Assembly (NCBI GenBank): GCA_027083075.1
Contig: JALWQQ010000074.1
Span: 1 to 7,252, forward strand
Length of the DNA stretch: 7,252 bases
Reading direction: 5' to 3'
Origin: Campylobacteraceae bacterium
GTDB taxonomy: Bacteria; Campylobacterota; Campylobacteria; Campylobacterales; Sulfurovaceae
Both the position numbers and the translations under genes were made by a program. A model generated the notes under the pieces. That model ran no database searches and was not told the origin of the DNA. It saw nothing but the letters and a program-made list of their open reading frames with translations. The number at the start of each line of letters is the position of its first letter. Position 1 is the first letter of the stretch. Positions 1 to 5,671 of the stretch are shown piece by piece.

Positions 1-96
1 TTTAACAAAGGGATTATTGTCCATATAGCCGGATATATTGCCGATAAAATGAAGCGCAACGATCAAGCGCACCCTTTTATATCGATAGATTGGTGA
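1..96 (+). CDS. C-terminal fragment of an unidentified protein (possibly HDOD/HD-like)
   Basis: Frame 1 is open from the left edge to a TGA at 94-96 and encodes 31 residues, including IIVHIAGYIADKM and ending in SIDW. The helix with the pattern IVHxAxYIAxKM resembles the late helix of HDOD or HD-type signalling domains, but the fragment is too short for a firm assignment. It would run convergently with the DksA-like gene, the two stops being about 40 bp apart. Nothing upstream is visible, so the start and most of the protein are missing. It could also be a chance open frame. Confidence 0.35.
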   Translation, partial: FNKGIIVHIAGYIADKMKRNDQAHPFISIDW

Positions 97-104
97 AGCT
101 ATCG
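83..104. terminator. Weak hairpin between convergent genes
   Basis: The sequence CGATAG (83-88) pairs with CTATCG (99-104) around a 10-nt loop. It lies where the left-edge + frame and the - strand DksA-like gene converge, so it could end transcripts from either side. The stem is only 6 bp and neither strand has a good U-tract after it, so a terminator role is weakly supported. Confidence 0.25.
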
Positions 105-136
105 CAGGAATTTTACAAGAGTATATTTTATGGCAC

Positions 137-478
137 CTACTCCCTCTCTGATGCACAATCGACACATCGGATACTTTCGGGACGTATATTTAACCGTTCG
201 ACTCCAATGGGTTCATCACACTCGATGCAGATACCAAACTGCGGCGTATCGATGCGATGAAGGGCGTTTTGCAGTCTTGTAAGGCGCAATTTTGAACTCT
301 CAAGTACCCTTTTGTTGACTTGCTGTTCGCCCATCGCCTCCATTCGTGTCAGTCTGCCCAAGGAACAGTCGGGTGCGATAGGTTGGCTTTTGAGCTCTAA
401 GTCGGCTATTTGTTTGTGCAACTCGACAATCTCCTCTTCAATCAACTGTTTGAGTTTTTGTTTTTCACTATCGGTCAT
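137..478 (-). CDS. DksA/TraR-family C4 zinc-finger protein
   Basis: This encodes 113 residues with the layout of DksA/TraR-type proteins. An N-terminal charged helix (about 1-35) and a second helix (about 52-77) should form a coiled-coil hairpin. Between them is a GRLTRMEAM segment (41-49) typical of the family. A C-terminal C4 zinc finger is formed by Cys84/Cys87 (CIEC) and Cys105/Cys108 (CVDC). Members bind RNA polymerase through the secondary channel and, with ppGpp, adjust initiation at rRNA and amino-acid promoters. At 113 residues it is shorter than E. coli DksA (151), so it may be a DksA-like paralogue rather than the true orthologue. The start at 478 is the only sensible one, with a weak AAGAAG ribosome site just upstream and a near-consensus promoter about 30 nt upstream. 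It is probably monocistronic, since the neighbouring upstream gene ends almost 200 bp away. Confidence 0.9.
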   Translation of the reverse strand: MTDSEKQKLKQLIEEEIVELHKQIADLELKSQPIAPDCSLGRLTRMEAMGEQQVNKRVLESSKLRLTRLQNALHRIDTPQFGICIECDEPIGVERLNIRPESIRCVDCASERE

Positions 479-507
479 CTGTTTCTTCTTTGTGGAGATC
501 TGCGGTT

Positions 508-535
508 ATTATACAAAAGCGTACGCTTATCTCAA
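508..535 (-). promoter_or_regulatory. Sigma-70-type promoter of the DksA-like gene
   Basis: On the - strand, TTGAGA (535 to 530) and a perfect TATAAT (513 to 508) are separated by 16 bp. The -35 box matches TTGACA at five of six positions, unusually good for this phylum. Transcription would begin near 501, giving a leader of about 22 nt before the start codon at 478. Confidence 0.75.
517..528. promoter_or_regulatory. 12-bp perfect palindrome in the promoter spacer, candidate operator
   Basis: AAGCGTACGCTT is an exact inverted repeat lying entirely inside the 16-bp spacer between the -35 and -10 boxes of the DksA-like gene. A dimeric regulator bound there would directly affect RNA polymerase binding. 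No regulator is assigned, and no second copy was noticed in the window. Confidence 0.4.
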
Positions 536-639
536 AATTTGTCGTCAATGATTCGGAGTCTAAGATAGACACGGTTTGTATGTTTTGTGAGATTTGATGA
601 TATCTATTGCGGAAGTTTTGGATGTATGGGAATGTTTAT

Positions 640-662
640 GCGCTTCGCGCAGTGCGTAGCGC
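640..662. terminator. GC-rich hairpin after the cytochrome gene
   Basis: GCGCT (640-644) pairs with AGCGC (658-662). After a T:T mismatch, CGC (646-648) pairs with GCG (654-656) around a 5-nt loop. It starts 11 bp beyond the cytochrome stop codon on the - strand, the expected place for a terminator or an mRNA-protecting stem. The following - strand sequence has no U-run, so it is not a canonical intrinsic terminator. Confidence 0.4.
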
Positions 663-673
663 TAAAGGTCGGA

Positions 674-3022
674 TTATTTCCAACCTTTTTTGACGATAGC
701 GGCAGATTTCTCGTAAGGATACTTCTTGACAAGATCGCTTACTGAGAGTTTTTGATCGCCTTCTCTCATGAAGTGCGCCAAAGTAACCGCTGCCCAGTAG
801 TCGTTAGCATACTTGGTACCTTCGAGTTGTACGGGAACACCTTTTTTGTTAACAGTGTGACATGCCGCACAAGTTACAGGACCTGCGTACTTGCCGTCCG
901 GTGAGTACTGCAACGCTTGTTGGTGCGTTGTGATATCAACCGTTTTTGTATTGCCGTCGAAGCGTGTTGAGTAGAGTCCGTGCGTAGACTCGTGACAGCT
1001 TTGACATGCAATGTTGCCGTGCGCTTTTGAGTAGCGATAGAGTGACAATTTGTTCGGCAAATCGATCGGGAAGTATTTGCCGCCTGTTACTTGCTCGCTA
1101 AACGGTGCCAAGTGGCAGTCTGCACAGTGAGGCTCGCTTGCCGCCAACCACCAGTCGCTACCCGCAGATGCTGCATTGTACGGTACTGCACCGCCTTCAG
1201 GATTATTCCAAGGCTTGAGGTCAAGTTTGCCGTTTTTGCCGACATTTTTGACCAATACTGCAGGCTTGTGCTCTGTGTAGTAAGAGACAAGCTCGTTACT
1301 AGCACCTTTGGCTTTCGGGTCTGCCATCTCGGCATATTTTTTCATACTGCCGCCGGCAACCGCCGCAACGATCTCTTTAAGAGACTTGTTACGCAAGGTT
1401 TTGCCTTCGAGAAGGTTACCGTTTTTGATGTCGTCTGCGTTTTGGAACGCTTGTGCCACTTTGTTGTGACAGTTTGTACAGTAAAGCCCTCTCAAACCTC
1501 TCGGTTTCGTAGAGACGTTGCTGTAGAGCCATTTACCGTGTGCATTCAAGAAGAACGGCGGTTTTGCATAGGGGTTAGAGTGTGCATCGCGACGTACGTA
1601 ACAACCACCGCCTGACGTACGGATATCGCCGTGTGAGAAGCGACCGTTTCCGTACTTGTCGGTGACTCTGTACGGGTTAGACGTATCGTTCATCGCAGGG
1701 TTTTGGAAGTGTGTCGGGTGACACGCCTGACAAGACTGCGTTCTGCCGTGACCGTCAGGCATCGGTACCAATGCCAAGTGGAAGCCGTGAATCGCTTCGG
1801 TCAAGACTTTGGCTTTCACCGTTTTGTAGCCGGCTGCCGTAGGTCTGGGCTCTTGAAGGTTACCGGAGACGTTGTCACCGTGACAGTCGGCACAGTTAAC
1901 CATACCCACTTTACCGAGTCTGTTGCTCGGAGCGTCAGGATGATAGTCGCTCAAGAAGGTAGTACCGTGGTGAGCGTCGTGAAGCGCCAAGATGTTGATG
2001 GAAGCTTCCGCTTGGCGTCTCATATATTCGGACTTGTCGGAATTTTTCTTCCAGTAGTTGTACTCGATATCGCTTTGCTTCAGACCCTCGTCGCGTGCCA
2101 TCATTGCCGCTTTACCCTTGCGAGAGTGACATGCAAAACAGTTCGGGATGTCGACGGGGTTGGTACCGAAGTTGAAGTAGGGTTTGCCGTCCGGTCTCAT
2201 GATGCGCTTACCGTTTGCATCATGCAACTCGACCATTGAGTATTGGAAGGGTTGGAAATCTTTTTCGGTAACGGTGTTGATAGAGCCTTTGCGGCGACTG
2301 TCGTTAAATGCCGTCAAGGGAAGACCGAGTGCATCCCAAAGATAAGATGCAGTCAAAACAAGTTTGACGTTTTTCACAGGCGGTACCAAAGTATCGGTCA
2401 TAACGACGTTACCGCCCTTTTCGCCGGAGTAGCTCATATAGCCTGCCATCGGCGCACCGGAAGGACCGTGGTCGACTTTAACAGGGATCTGTCTACCGAC
2501 GCGAAGTCTGTCGCTTTCGCTTGCGCCGGAAGGAATGGTTCCTTCGAGATCTTTATAGATAAAGAGGTGTGTCCAGACATAGTTGGCAACGTTATCGAGC
2601 GGATCGTTCATGTCGCCGTCGCCGTTGTTGTCTTTTTTGACACCCCAGTATTTCATCTTGTTACCTTCGGAGTAGGTGTTGTCATGCGTATAGGCATAAA
2701 GCTTGACACCGTCATCCGGAGAGAGCTGCTTGGGCAGTTCGCCGTTTTTACCTACTTTAAATGCTTGTGACTGGATAGAGTTGTAAGGCGGAATCACACA
2801 GCAGTAGCTCATGTCGAAACCGACACAGTGCATCCCGAGTTCGTAGTTTACGAACATATTGTAATCTTTCTTGCTCTGGTAAGCTGTTTTTCCGTTCACC
2901 GTGACCTTTTCCAGTTTAGACAAGCTAAACGGAGGGTTGGTGTTATACGCGGAAGCTGCCGTCAAAGCAAGAGCAGCAATGACCGAAACTACGGCACCCT
3001 TCTTGGATAGCGTATTTTTCAT
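674..3022 (-). CDS. Periplasmic heptahaem c-type cytochrome, function unassigned
   Basis: This encodes 782 residues. The first 25 form a Sec signal peptide: a basic N-terminus, a hydrophobic core, and a likely cut after ASA before YNTN. Seven CxxCH haem c motifs lie at 295-299, 377-381, 431-435, 515-519, 633-637, 673-677 and 718-722, so the mature protein should be exported and haem-loaded in the periplasm. Many other histidines (for example H348, H351/352, H412, H415, H481, H668, H681) could be distal ligands. The N-terminal third (about 26-290) has no haem motif but contains a cysteine cluster, GMHCVGFDMSYCCVIPPYN, with Cys65, Cys74 and Cys75, plus an acidic Asp/Asn loop at 131-140. Cys474, in GGGCYVRRDAH, is also outside any haem motif. 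Spacing and length do not match NrfA, octahaem tetrathionate reductase or hydroxylamine oxidoreductase as I know them. An electron-transfer or redox-enzyme role is inferred; the substrate is unknown. A strong ribosome site, GAAAGGAGA (3035 to 3027), fixes the start. No membrane anchor or partner subunit gene is adjacent. Confidence 0.9.
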   Translation of the reverse strand: MKNTLSKKGAVVSVIAALALTAASAYNTNPPFSLSKLEKVTVNGKTAYQSKKDYNMFVNYELGMHCVGFDMSYCCVIPPYNSIQSQAFKVGKNGELPKQLSPDDGVKLYAYTHDNTYSEGNKMKYWGVKKDNNGDGDMNDPLDNVANYVWTHLFIYKDLEGTIPSGASESDRLRVGRQIPVKVDHGPSGAPMAGYMSYSGEKGGNVVMTDTLVPPVKNVKLVLTASYLWDALGLPLTAFNDSRRKGSINTVTEKDFQPFQYSMVELHDANGKRIMRPDGKPYFNFGTNPVDIPNCFACHSRKGKAAMMARDEGLKQSDIEYNYWKKNSDKSEYMRRQAEASINILALHDAHHGTTFLSDYHPDAPSNRLGKVGMVNCADCHGDNVSGNLQEPRPTAAGYKTVKAKVLTEAIHGFHLALVPMPDGHGRTQSCQACHPTHFQNPAMNDTSNPYRVTDKYGNGRFSHGDIRTSGGGCYVRRDAHSNPYAKPPFFLNAHGKWLYSNVSTKPRGLRGLYCTNCHNKVAQAFQNADDIKNGNLLEGKTLRNKSLKEIVAAVAGGSMKKYAEMADPKAKGASNELVSYYTEHKPAVLVKNVGKNGKLDLKPWNNPEGGAVPYNAASAGSDWWLAASEPHCADCHLAPFSEQVTGGKYFPIDLPNKLSLYRYSKAHGNIACQSCHESTHGLYSTRFDGNTKTVDITTHQQALQYSPDGKYAGPVTCAACHTVNKKGVPVQLEGTKYANDYWAAVTLAHFMREGDQKLSVSDLVKKYPYEKSAAIVKKGWK

Positions 3023-3092
3023 TGTCTCTCCTTTCAGTATGTTGACAGGCTATTTTCCCATTAAGATTGTTAAACTTTCATTAAACTTATTT

Positions 3093-3110
3093 AAAAAAAA
3101 ACAAAAAAAA
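3093..3110. repeat. A9-C-A8 homopolymer tract in the cytochrome leader
   Basis: Nine A, one C and eight A occur on +, read as T8-G-T9 on the coding strand of the cytochrome gene. The tract lies immediately downstream of the candidate TATAAT, so it would fall at the very start of the transcript. Such runs are prone to slippage by DNA polymerase or RNA polymerase and also bend DNA. Confidence 0.6.
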
Positions 3111-3114
3111 TTAA

Positions 3115-3120
3115 ATTATA
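3115..3120 (-). promoter_or_regulatory. Candidate -10 box of the cytochrome gene
   Basis: A perfect TATAAT is read on the - strand from 3120 to 3115 within very AT-rich DNA, with only a poor -35 (TTATCT at 3143 to 3138), as is usual in this phylum. The start would be near 3108, leaving a leader of about 85 nt. A second candidate, TTTAAT (3085 to 3080), would instead put the poly-T tract in the promoter spacer. The sequence alone does not decide between them. Confidence 0.5.
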
Positions 3121-3155
3121 AATTTAGGCTATCAGAAAGATAATTAGAGCTTTAG

Positions 3156-3180
3156 AAAACCGCCCTTTATATGCGGCTTT
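3156..3180 (-). terminator. Intrinsic terminator of the CoA-binding/YwqK-like operon
   Basis: On the - strand, AAAGCCGC (3180 to 3173) pairs with GCGGTTTT (3163 to 3156) through eight pairs, one of them G-U, around a 9-nt loop. The 3' arm ends in TTTT. It lies 33 bp past the stop of the MORN-like gene and before the cytochrome promoter, so it should separate the two units. The U-tract is short and partly inside the stem. Confidence 0.6.
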
Positions 3181-3213
3181 CTTATGGTTTGTATAAGCGG
3201 TGCTTTGCGCATT

Positions 3214-3900
3214 TTAGCGCATGTGGTGATCGTTGGGGTTAAAGTTGAGGGTTTTTAAGAATTGTTGTGCCGCATCGGGCTTTTTCGCTTCGAGTTTTTT
3301 CATTACTTTAATTGGGCGATCCATCTTATAGCTTTCGGTGCGAATCACCGTACCATTTTCGTCGTACCACTTTTTCTCTCCCTCTTTGTAGCCGTTGACA
3401 TAGGTGACGGTCGATTGGAGTTTGCCGCTTGGGTAGTACTCTTTTTGTACCCCCTCTTTGCGCCCCTTTTTGTAGGTTACCTCAAGCGCCAATGTCCCGT
3501 CCTCGTAATACTCTTTATACGGTCCCTCTTCCAGGTCGTTGACGAAGCGTACCTCAAGGCGCTTATTGCCGTTGGAGTAGTAGAGGGTATGCTGCCCGTG
3601 GCGCAGTCCATGCTTATAAGGCATAATACCGATAATATGTCCCTGTTTGTCATACCACGTTTTATTGCCCTCCTCTTTGCCGTGATCATAGTTGACCGTA
3701 TAGGCTACCGTTTTTCCATCTTCATAGAAGGCGGTCGTTTTACCTTGTCGATATCGGTTAACCAAAGTTTCGTTACTGTCGTTGTACTCGACGATCTCTC
3801 TTAAAATACCGTTGCTGTAGTAGTGTTTTTCAGTAAACGCGAAGAGTGTCGTGCTTAGTGTCGTAACCGCAAGTGCGACAAATATGCTTTTGTGTCTCAT
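3214..3900 (-). CDS. Secreted MORN-like (YwqK-type) repeat protein
   Basis: This encodes 228 residues. Residues 1-21 are a signal peptide (MRHK, then a hydrophobic run, cut likely after LFA). The rest is about seven degenerate repeats of 22-25 residues, each built on the pattern W/YY-x-x-G-K-x-x-x-x-x-x-Y-x-x-G-x-x-E-G. Units begin near residues 27, 58, 82, 107, 131, 155 and 178. A basic tail ends the protein. This pattern is the MORN_2 variant repeat found in proteins labelled YwqK-family antitoxins. That label comes from the Bacillus YwqJ/YwqK pair, and no toxin-like gene is adjacent, so an antitoxin role is doubtful. A structural or binding role in the periplasm or outer membrane is inferred. 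The gene starts 14 nt after the CoA-binding gene stops, has a ribosome site AAGGAAG (3911 to 3905), and is probably co-transcribed with that gene. Confidence 0.85.
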   Translation of the reverse strand: MRHKSIFVALAVTTLSTTLFAFTEKHYYSNGILREIVEYNDSNETLVNRYRQGKTTAFYEDGKTVAYTVNYDHGKEEGNKTWYDKQGHIIGIMPYKHGLRHGQHTLYYSNGNKRLEVRFVNDLEEGPYKEYYEDGTLALEVTYKKGRKEGVQKEYYPSGKLQSTVTYVNGYKEGEKKWYDENGTVIRTESYKMDRPIKVMKKLEAKKPDAAQQFLKTLNFNPNDHHMR

Positions 3901-3914
3901 GCTGCTTCCTTACT

Positions 3915-4346
3915 TTATTTTAGTAGTCGATCGTGTTCTACCATGGCGCAACGGTTTTGCACCACCTCGAGTCCCGCATCTTTTGCCATCCGCGCCGCAT
4001 CATTGTTCACAATGCCTATTTGTGTCCACAACACCTTCACGTCACCGCGCGTTATTGCGGCTTCGGCGATGGCGGTAACGGCGTCGGGTTTTCGGAAAAC
4101 CACGACCATATCTATCTGTTTGTCTATCTCTGGCAAGGAGCGATAGACCTTTTTACCTAAAATCTCCTCCTCTTTCGGATAAACGGGGATCATATCGTAG
4201 CCGACATCGCGAAGATACTTGGCAACACGGTGGCTATCTTTTTGCGGATTGGGCGAGGCGCCGACAACCGCAATCGTGCGTACCTTCTTGAAGATATCGA
4301 CAATCTGCTCGTCGTTTGCGCTAACGCGCGGCATTTCGCACTCCAT
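3915..4346 (-). CDS. CoA-binding domain protein, YccU family
   Basis: This encodes 143 residues forming a single Rossmann-type CoA-binding domain. The glycine-rich nucleotide loop is IAVVGASPNPQKDSHRVAKYL (split around residues 25-45). Later conserved elements are IPVYPKEEEILGKKVYRSL (53-71), the FRKP turn (84-87), the WTQIGI strand (107-112) and the terminal VVQNRCAMVEH (128-138). Family members resemble the CoA-binding domain of succinyl-CoA synthetase alpha, but a small stand-alone protein has no known catalytic role. Three in-frame ATGs are possible (4382, 4346, 4334). I chose 4346 because AAGGAAAG (4360 to 4353) lies just upstream and the candidate - strand promoter would start RNA near 4360, downstream of 4382. 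The start at 4334, with GGAG upstream, remains possible. It is the first gene of a two-gene unit with the MORN-like gene and is divergent from ilvA. Confidence 0.88.
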   Translation of the reverse strand: MECEMPRVSANDEQIVDIFKKVRTIAVVGASPNPQKDSHRVAKYLRDVGYDMIPVYPKEEEILGKKVYRSLPEIDKQIDMVVVFRKPDAVTAIAEAAITRGDVKVLWTQIGIVNNDAARMAKDAGLEVVQNRCAMVEHDRLLK

Positions 4347-4366
4347 CTCTCTCTTTCCTTTATTAG

Positions 4367-4372
4367 TGTATA
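4367..4372 (-). promoter_or_regulatory. Candidate -10 box of the CoA-binding/YwqK-like operon
   Basis: TATACA is read on the - strand from 4372 to 4367, with transcription expected near 4360, just before the ribosome site. There is no convincing -35. It overlaps the opposite-strand ilvA -10 box. Confidence 0.4.
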
Positions 4373-4374
4373 AT
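4369..4374 (+). promoter_or_regulatory. Candidate -10 box of ilvA
   Basis: A perfect TATAAT follows a T-rich stretch, as in typical promoters of this phylum. Transcription would start near 4381, giving a leader of about 20 nt to the ATG at 4402. No clear -35 is present. Confidence 0.6.
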
Positions 4375-4401
4375 TGCCCCAATTATCGCTTAGGATAGTT
4401 A

Positions 4402-5613
4402 ATGTTAGACTTAAAAGAGATAGAAGCGGCGGCAAAACGGCTTGAAGGCACCGTACATCGCACCCCTTTTGCCTTTGCGCCGATATTGAGCGAGATGAGC
4501 GGCTACGAGGTTTATCTCAAAAAAGAGAACCTGCAGCGTACGGGCGCGTTTAAGTTGCGCGGTGCATACAATAAGATCGCCGCGCTTTCCGAATCTGGAA
4601 AAAAACGAGGTGTCGTTGCCGCCAGTGCGGGAAACCATGCGCAGGGTGTGGCGTATGCTGCCAAGGAGTTCGGTATCGAGGCGACGATCTTTATGCCTGA
4701 TGCGACACCGTTGACGAAAATTCAGGGTGTAGAGGCCTATGGTGCCAATGTGCGCTTACAGGGAAGCACCTATGATGATGCTTATCGTTATGCGATCGCC
4801 TATGCCGAGGAGAATGGGCTCGATTTTGTTCATCCCTTTGCAGATGAGACGGTGATGGCGGGACAAGGGACGATTGCCTTGGAGATTTTTGAAGAGCAGC
4901 CCGACCTCGATGCGCTGGTCGTACCCGTCGGCGGCGGCGGCTTGATAGCGGGCATTGCTACCGCTGCCAAAGCGTTGCGTCCTGAGTGCCGCATGATCGG
5001 GGTTTCGGCGGAGGGTGCACCCGCCATGCGTCTTTCGTATGAAGCCAAAAGAGCGATCGATACGACCGACGTGCGCACCATCGCCGACGGGATCGCGGTA
5101 CGCGACACTTCCGAAGAGACACTTTCGTATATCTTGCGTTATGTCGATGCCTTTTATGGTGTAAGCGAAGAGGAGATCGCCTCGGCGATCCTCTTTTTGC
5201 TCGAGAGACAAAAGCTTTTGGTCGAGGGTGCGGGCGCCGTAGGGGTTGCGGCACTCTTGCATAACAAGATCGATCTACCCAATGGCAGCAAGGTGGGCAT
5301 CGTGCTTAGCGGAGGAAACATCGATGTGACGATGCTCTCGCTGATCATCGAAAAGGGGCTTGTTAAGAGTGCGCGCAAGATGAAACTGCGTGTCGTTTTG
5401 GTCGATCGTCCCGGTGCTTTGAAGCGCTTTACCGAAGTGCTGAGCGAAGTGGGTGCCAATATCGTACAGATCGGCTACGATCGTACCTCTACCGACTTGG
5501 AGTTCGGCGATGCGCATGTGAGCGTTGCAATAGAAACCAAAGGGGCGGCACACCAAGAGGAGATACGTAGACGTCTGCGTGAAGCGGGGTTTCGCTTTAG
5601 TGAAGAACATTAG
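4402..5613 (+). CDS. ilvA: Threonine dehydratase (threonine ammonia-lyase) with ACT domain
   Basis: This 403-residue cytoplasmic, PLP-dependent fold-type II enzyme converts threonine to 2-oxobutanoate and ammonia, the committed step to isoleucine. The PLP lysine is Lys51 in TGAFKLRGA. SAGNHAQG (75-82) and the phosphate-binding glycine loop VGGGGLIAG (176-184) are intact, as is LSGGN (302-306). An ACT-type regulatory domain occupies about 328-400, beginning LRVVLVDRPGALKRF. Length and a single C-terminal ACT domain match the roughly 400-residue class rather than the 514-residue E. coli IlvA with its longer regulatory part. Isoleucine feedback is therefore likely in some form but not shown. The ATG at 4402 has AGGA (4392-4395) seven bases upstream. 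The acetolactate synthase gene further right supports a biosynthetic rather than catabolic role. Confidence 0.95.
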   Translation: MLDLKEIEAAAKRLEGTVHRTPFAFAPILSEMSGYEVYLKKENLQRTGAFKLRGAYNKIAALSESGKKRGVVAASAGNHAQGVAYAAKEFGIEATIFMPDATPLTKIQGVEAYGANVRLQGSTYDDAYRYAIAYAEENGLDFVHPFADETVMAGQGTIALEIFEEQPDLDALVVPVGGGGLIAGIATAAKALRPECRMIGVSAEGAPAMRLSYEAKRAIDTTDVRTIADGIAVRDTSEETLSYILRYVDAFYGVSEEEIASAILFLLERQKLLVEGAGAVGVAALLHNKIDLPNGSKVGIVLSGGNIDVTMLSLIIEKGLVKSARKMKLRVVLVDRPGALKRFTEVLSEVGANIVQIGYDRTSTDLEFGDAHVSVAIETKGAAHQEEIRRRLREAGFRFSEEH

Positions 5614-5638
5614 AAAAATTAGAAATTAGAAGTTAGAA
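5610..5638. repeat. Four short TTAGAA repeats after ilvA
   Basis: TTAGAA occurs at 5610-5615, 5619-5624, 5626-5631 and 5633-5638, spaced 9, 7 and 7 bases. The first copy overlaps the ilvA stop codon. It looks like a small degenerate tandem array; no function is evident. Confidence 0.5.
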
Positions 5639-5671
5639 ATGAGTAACCGAAGGGCGAAGGGATAAGGAGTA

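Noticed and set aside
479..673. tRNA or small RNA gene in the gap between the DksA-like gene and the cytochrome
   Set aside because: No cloverleaf or conserved tRNA loop is seen; the gap holds only the promoter, small inverted repeats and the 640-662 hairpin.
1091..2770. Three long + strand open frames (1091-1615, 1703-2239, 2243-2770)
   Set aside because: They are antisense to the cytochrome gene, have no ribosome sites or recognisable domains, and encode Val/Arg/Cys-rich sequence typical of reverse-frame shadows.
3207..3221. TGCGC/GCGCA inverted repeat over the MORN-like stop codon
   Set aside because: Only a 5-bp stem (3206-3210 with 3217-3221) covering the stop codon; the better terminator lies downstream at 3156-3180.
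3262..3804. 180-residue + strand open frame over the MORN-like gene
   Set aside because: It is hydrophobic only because it mirrors repeated Lys/Glu/Tyr codons on the opposite strand; the repeat protein on - is clearly the real gene.
3214..3900. Toxin-antitoxin system
   Set aside because: The repeat family is often named YwqK antitoxin, but the protein has a signal peptide and no toxin-like gene is next to it.
4756..5262. 168-residue - strand frame inside ilvA
   Set aside because: Antisense to a well-conserved PLP enzyme; no start signals or family resemblance.
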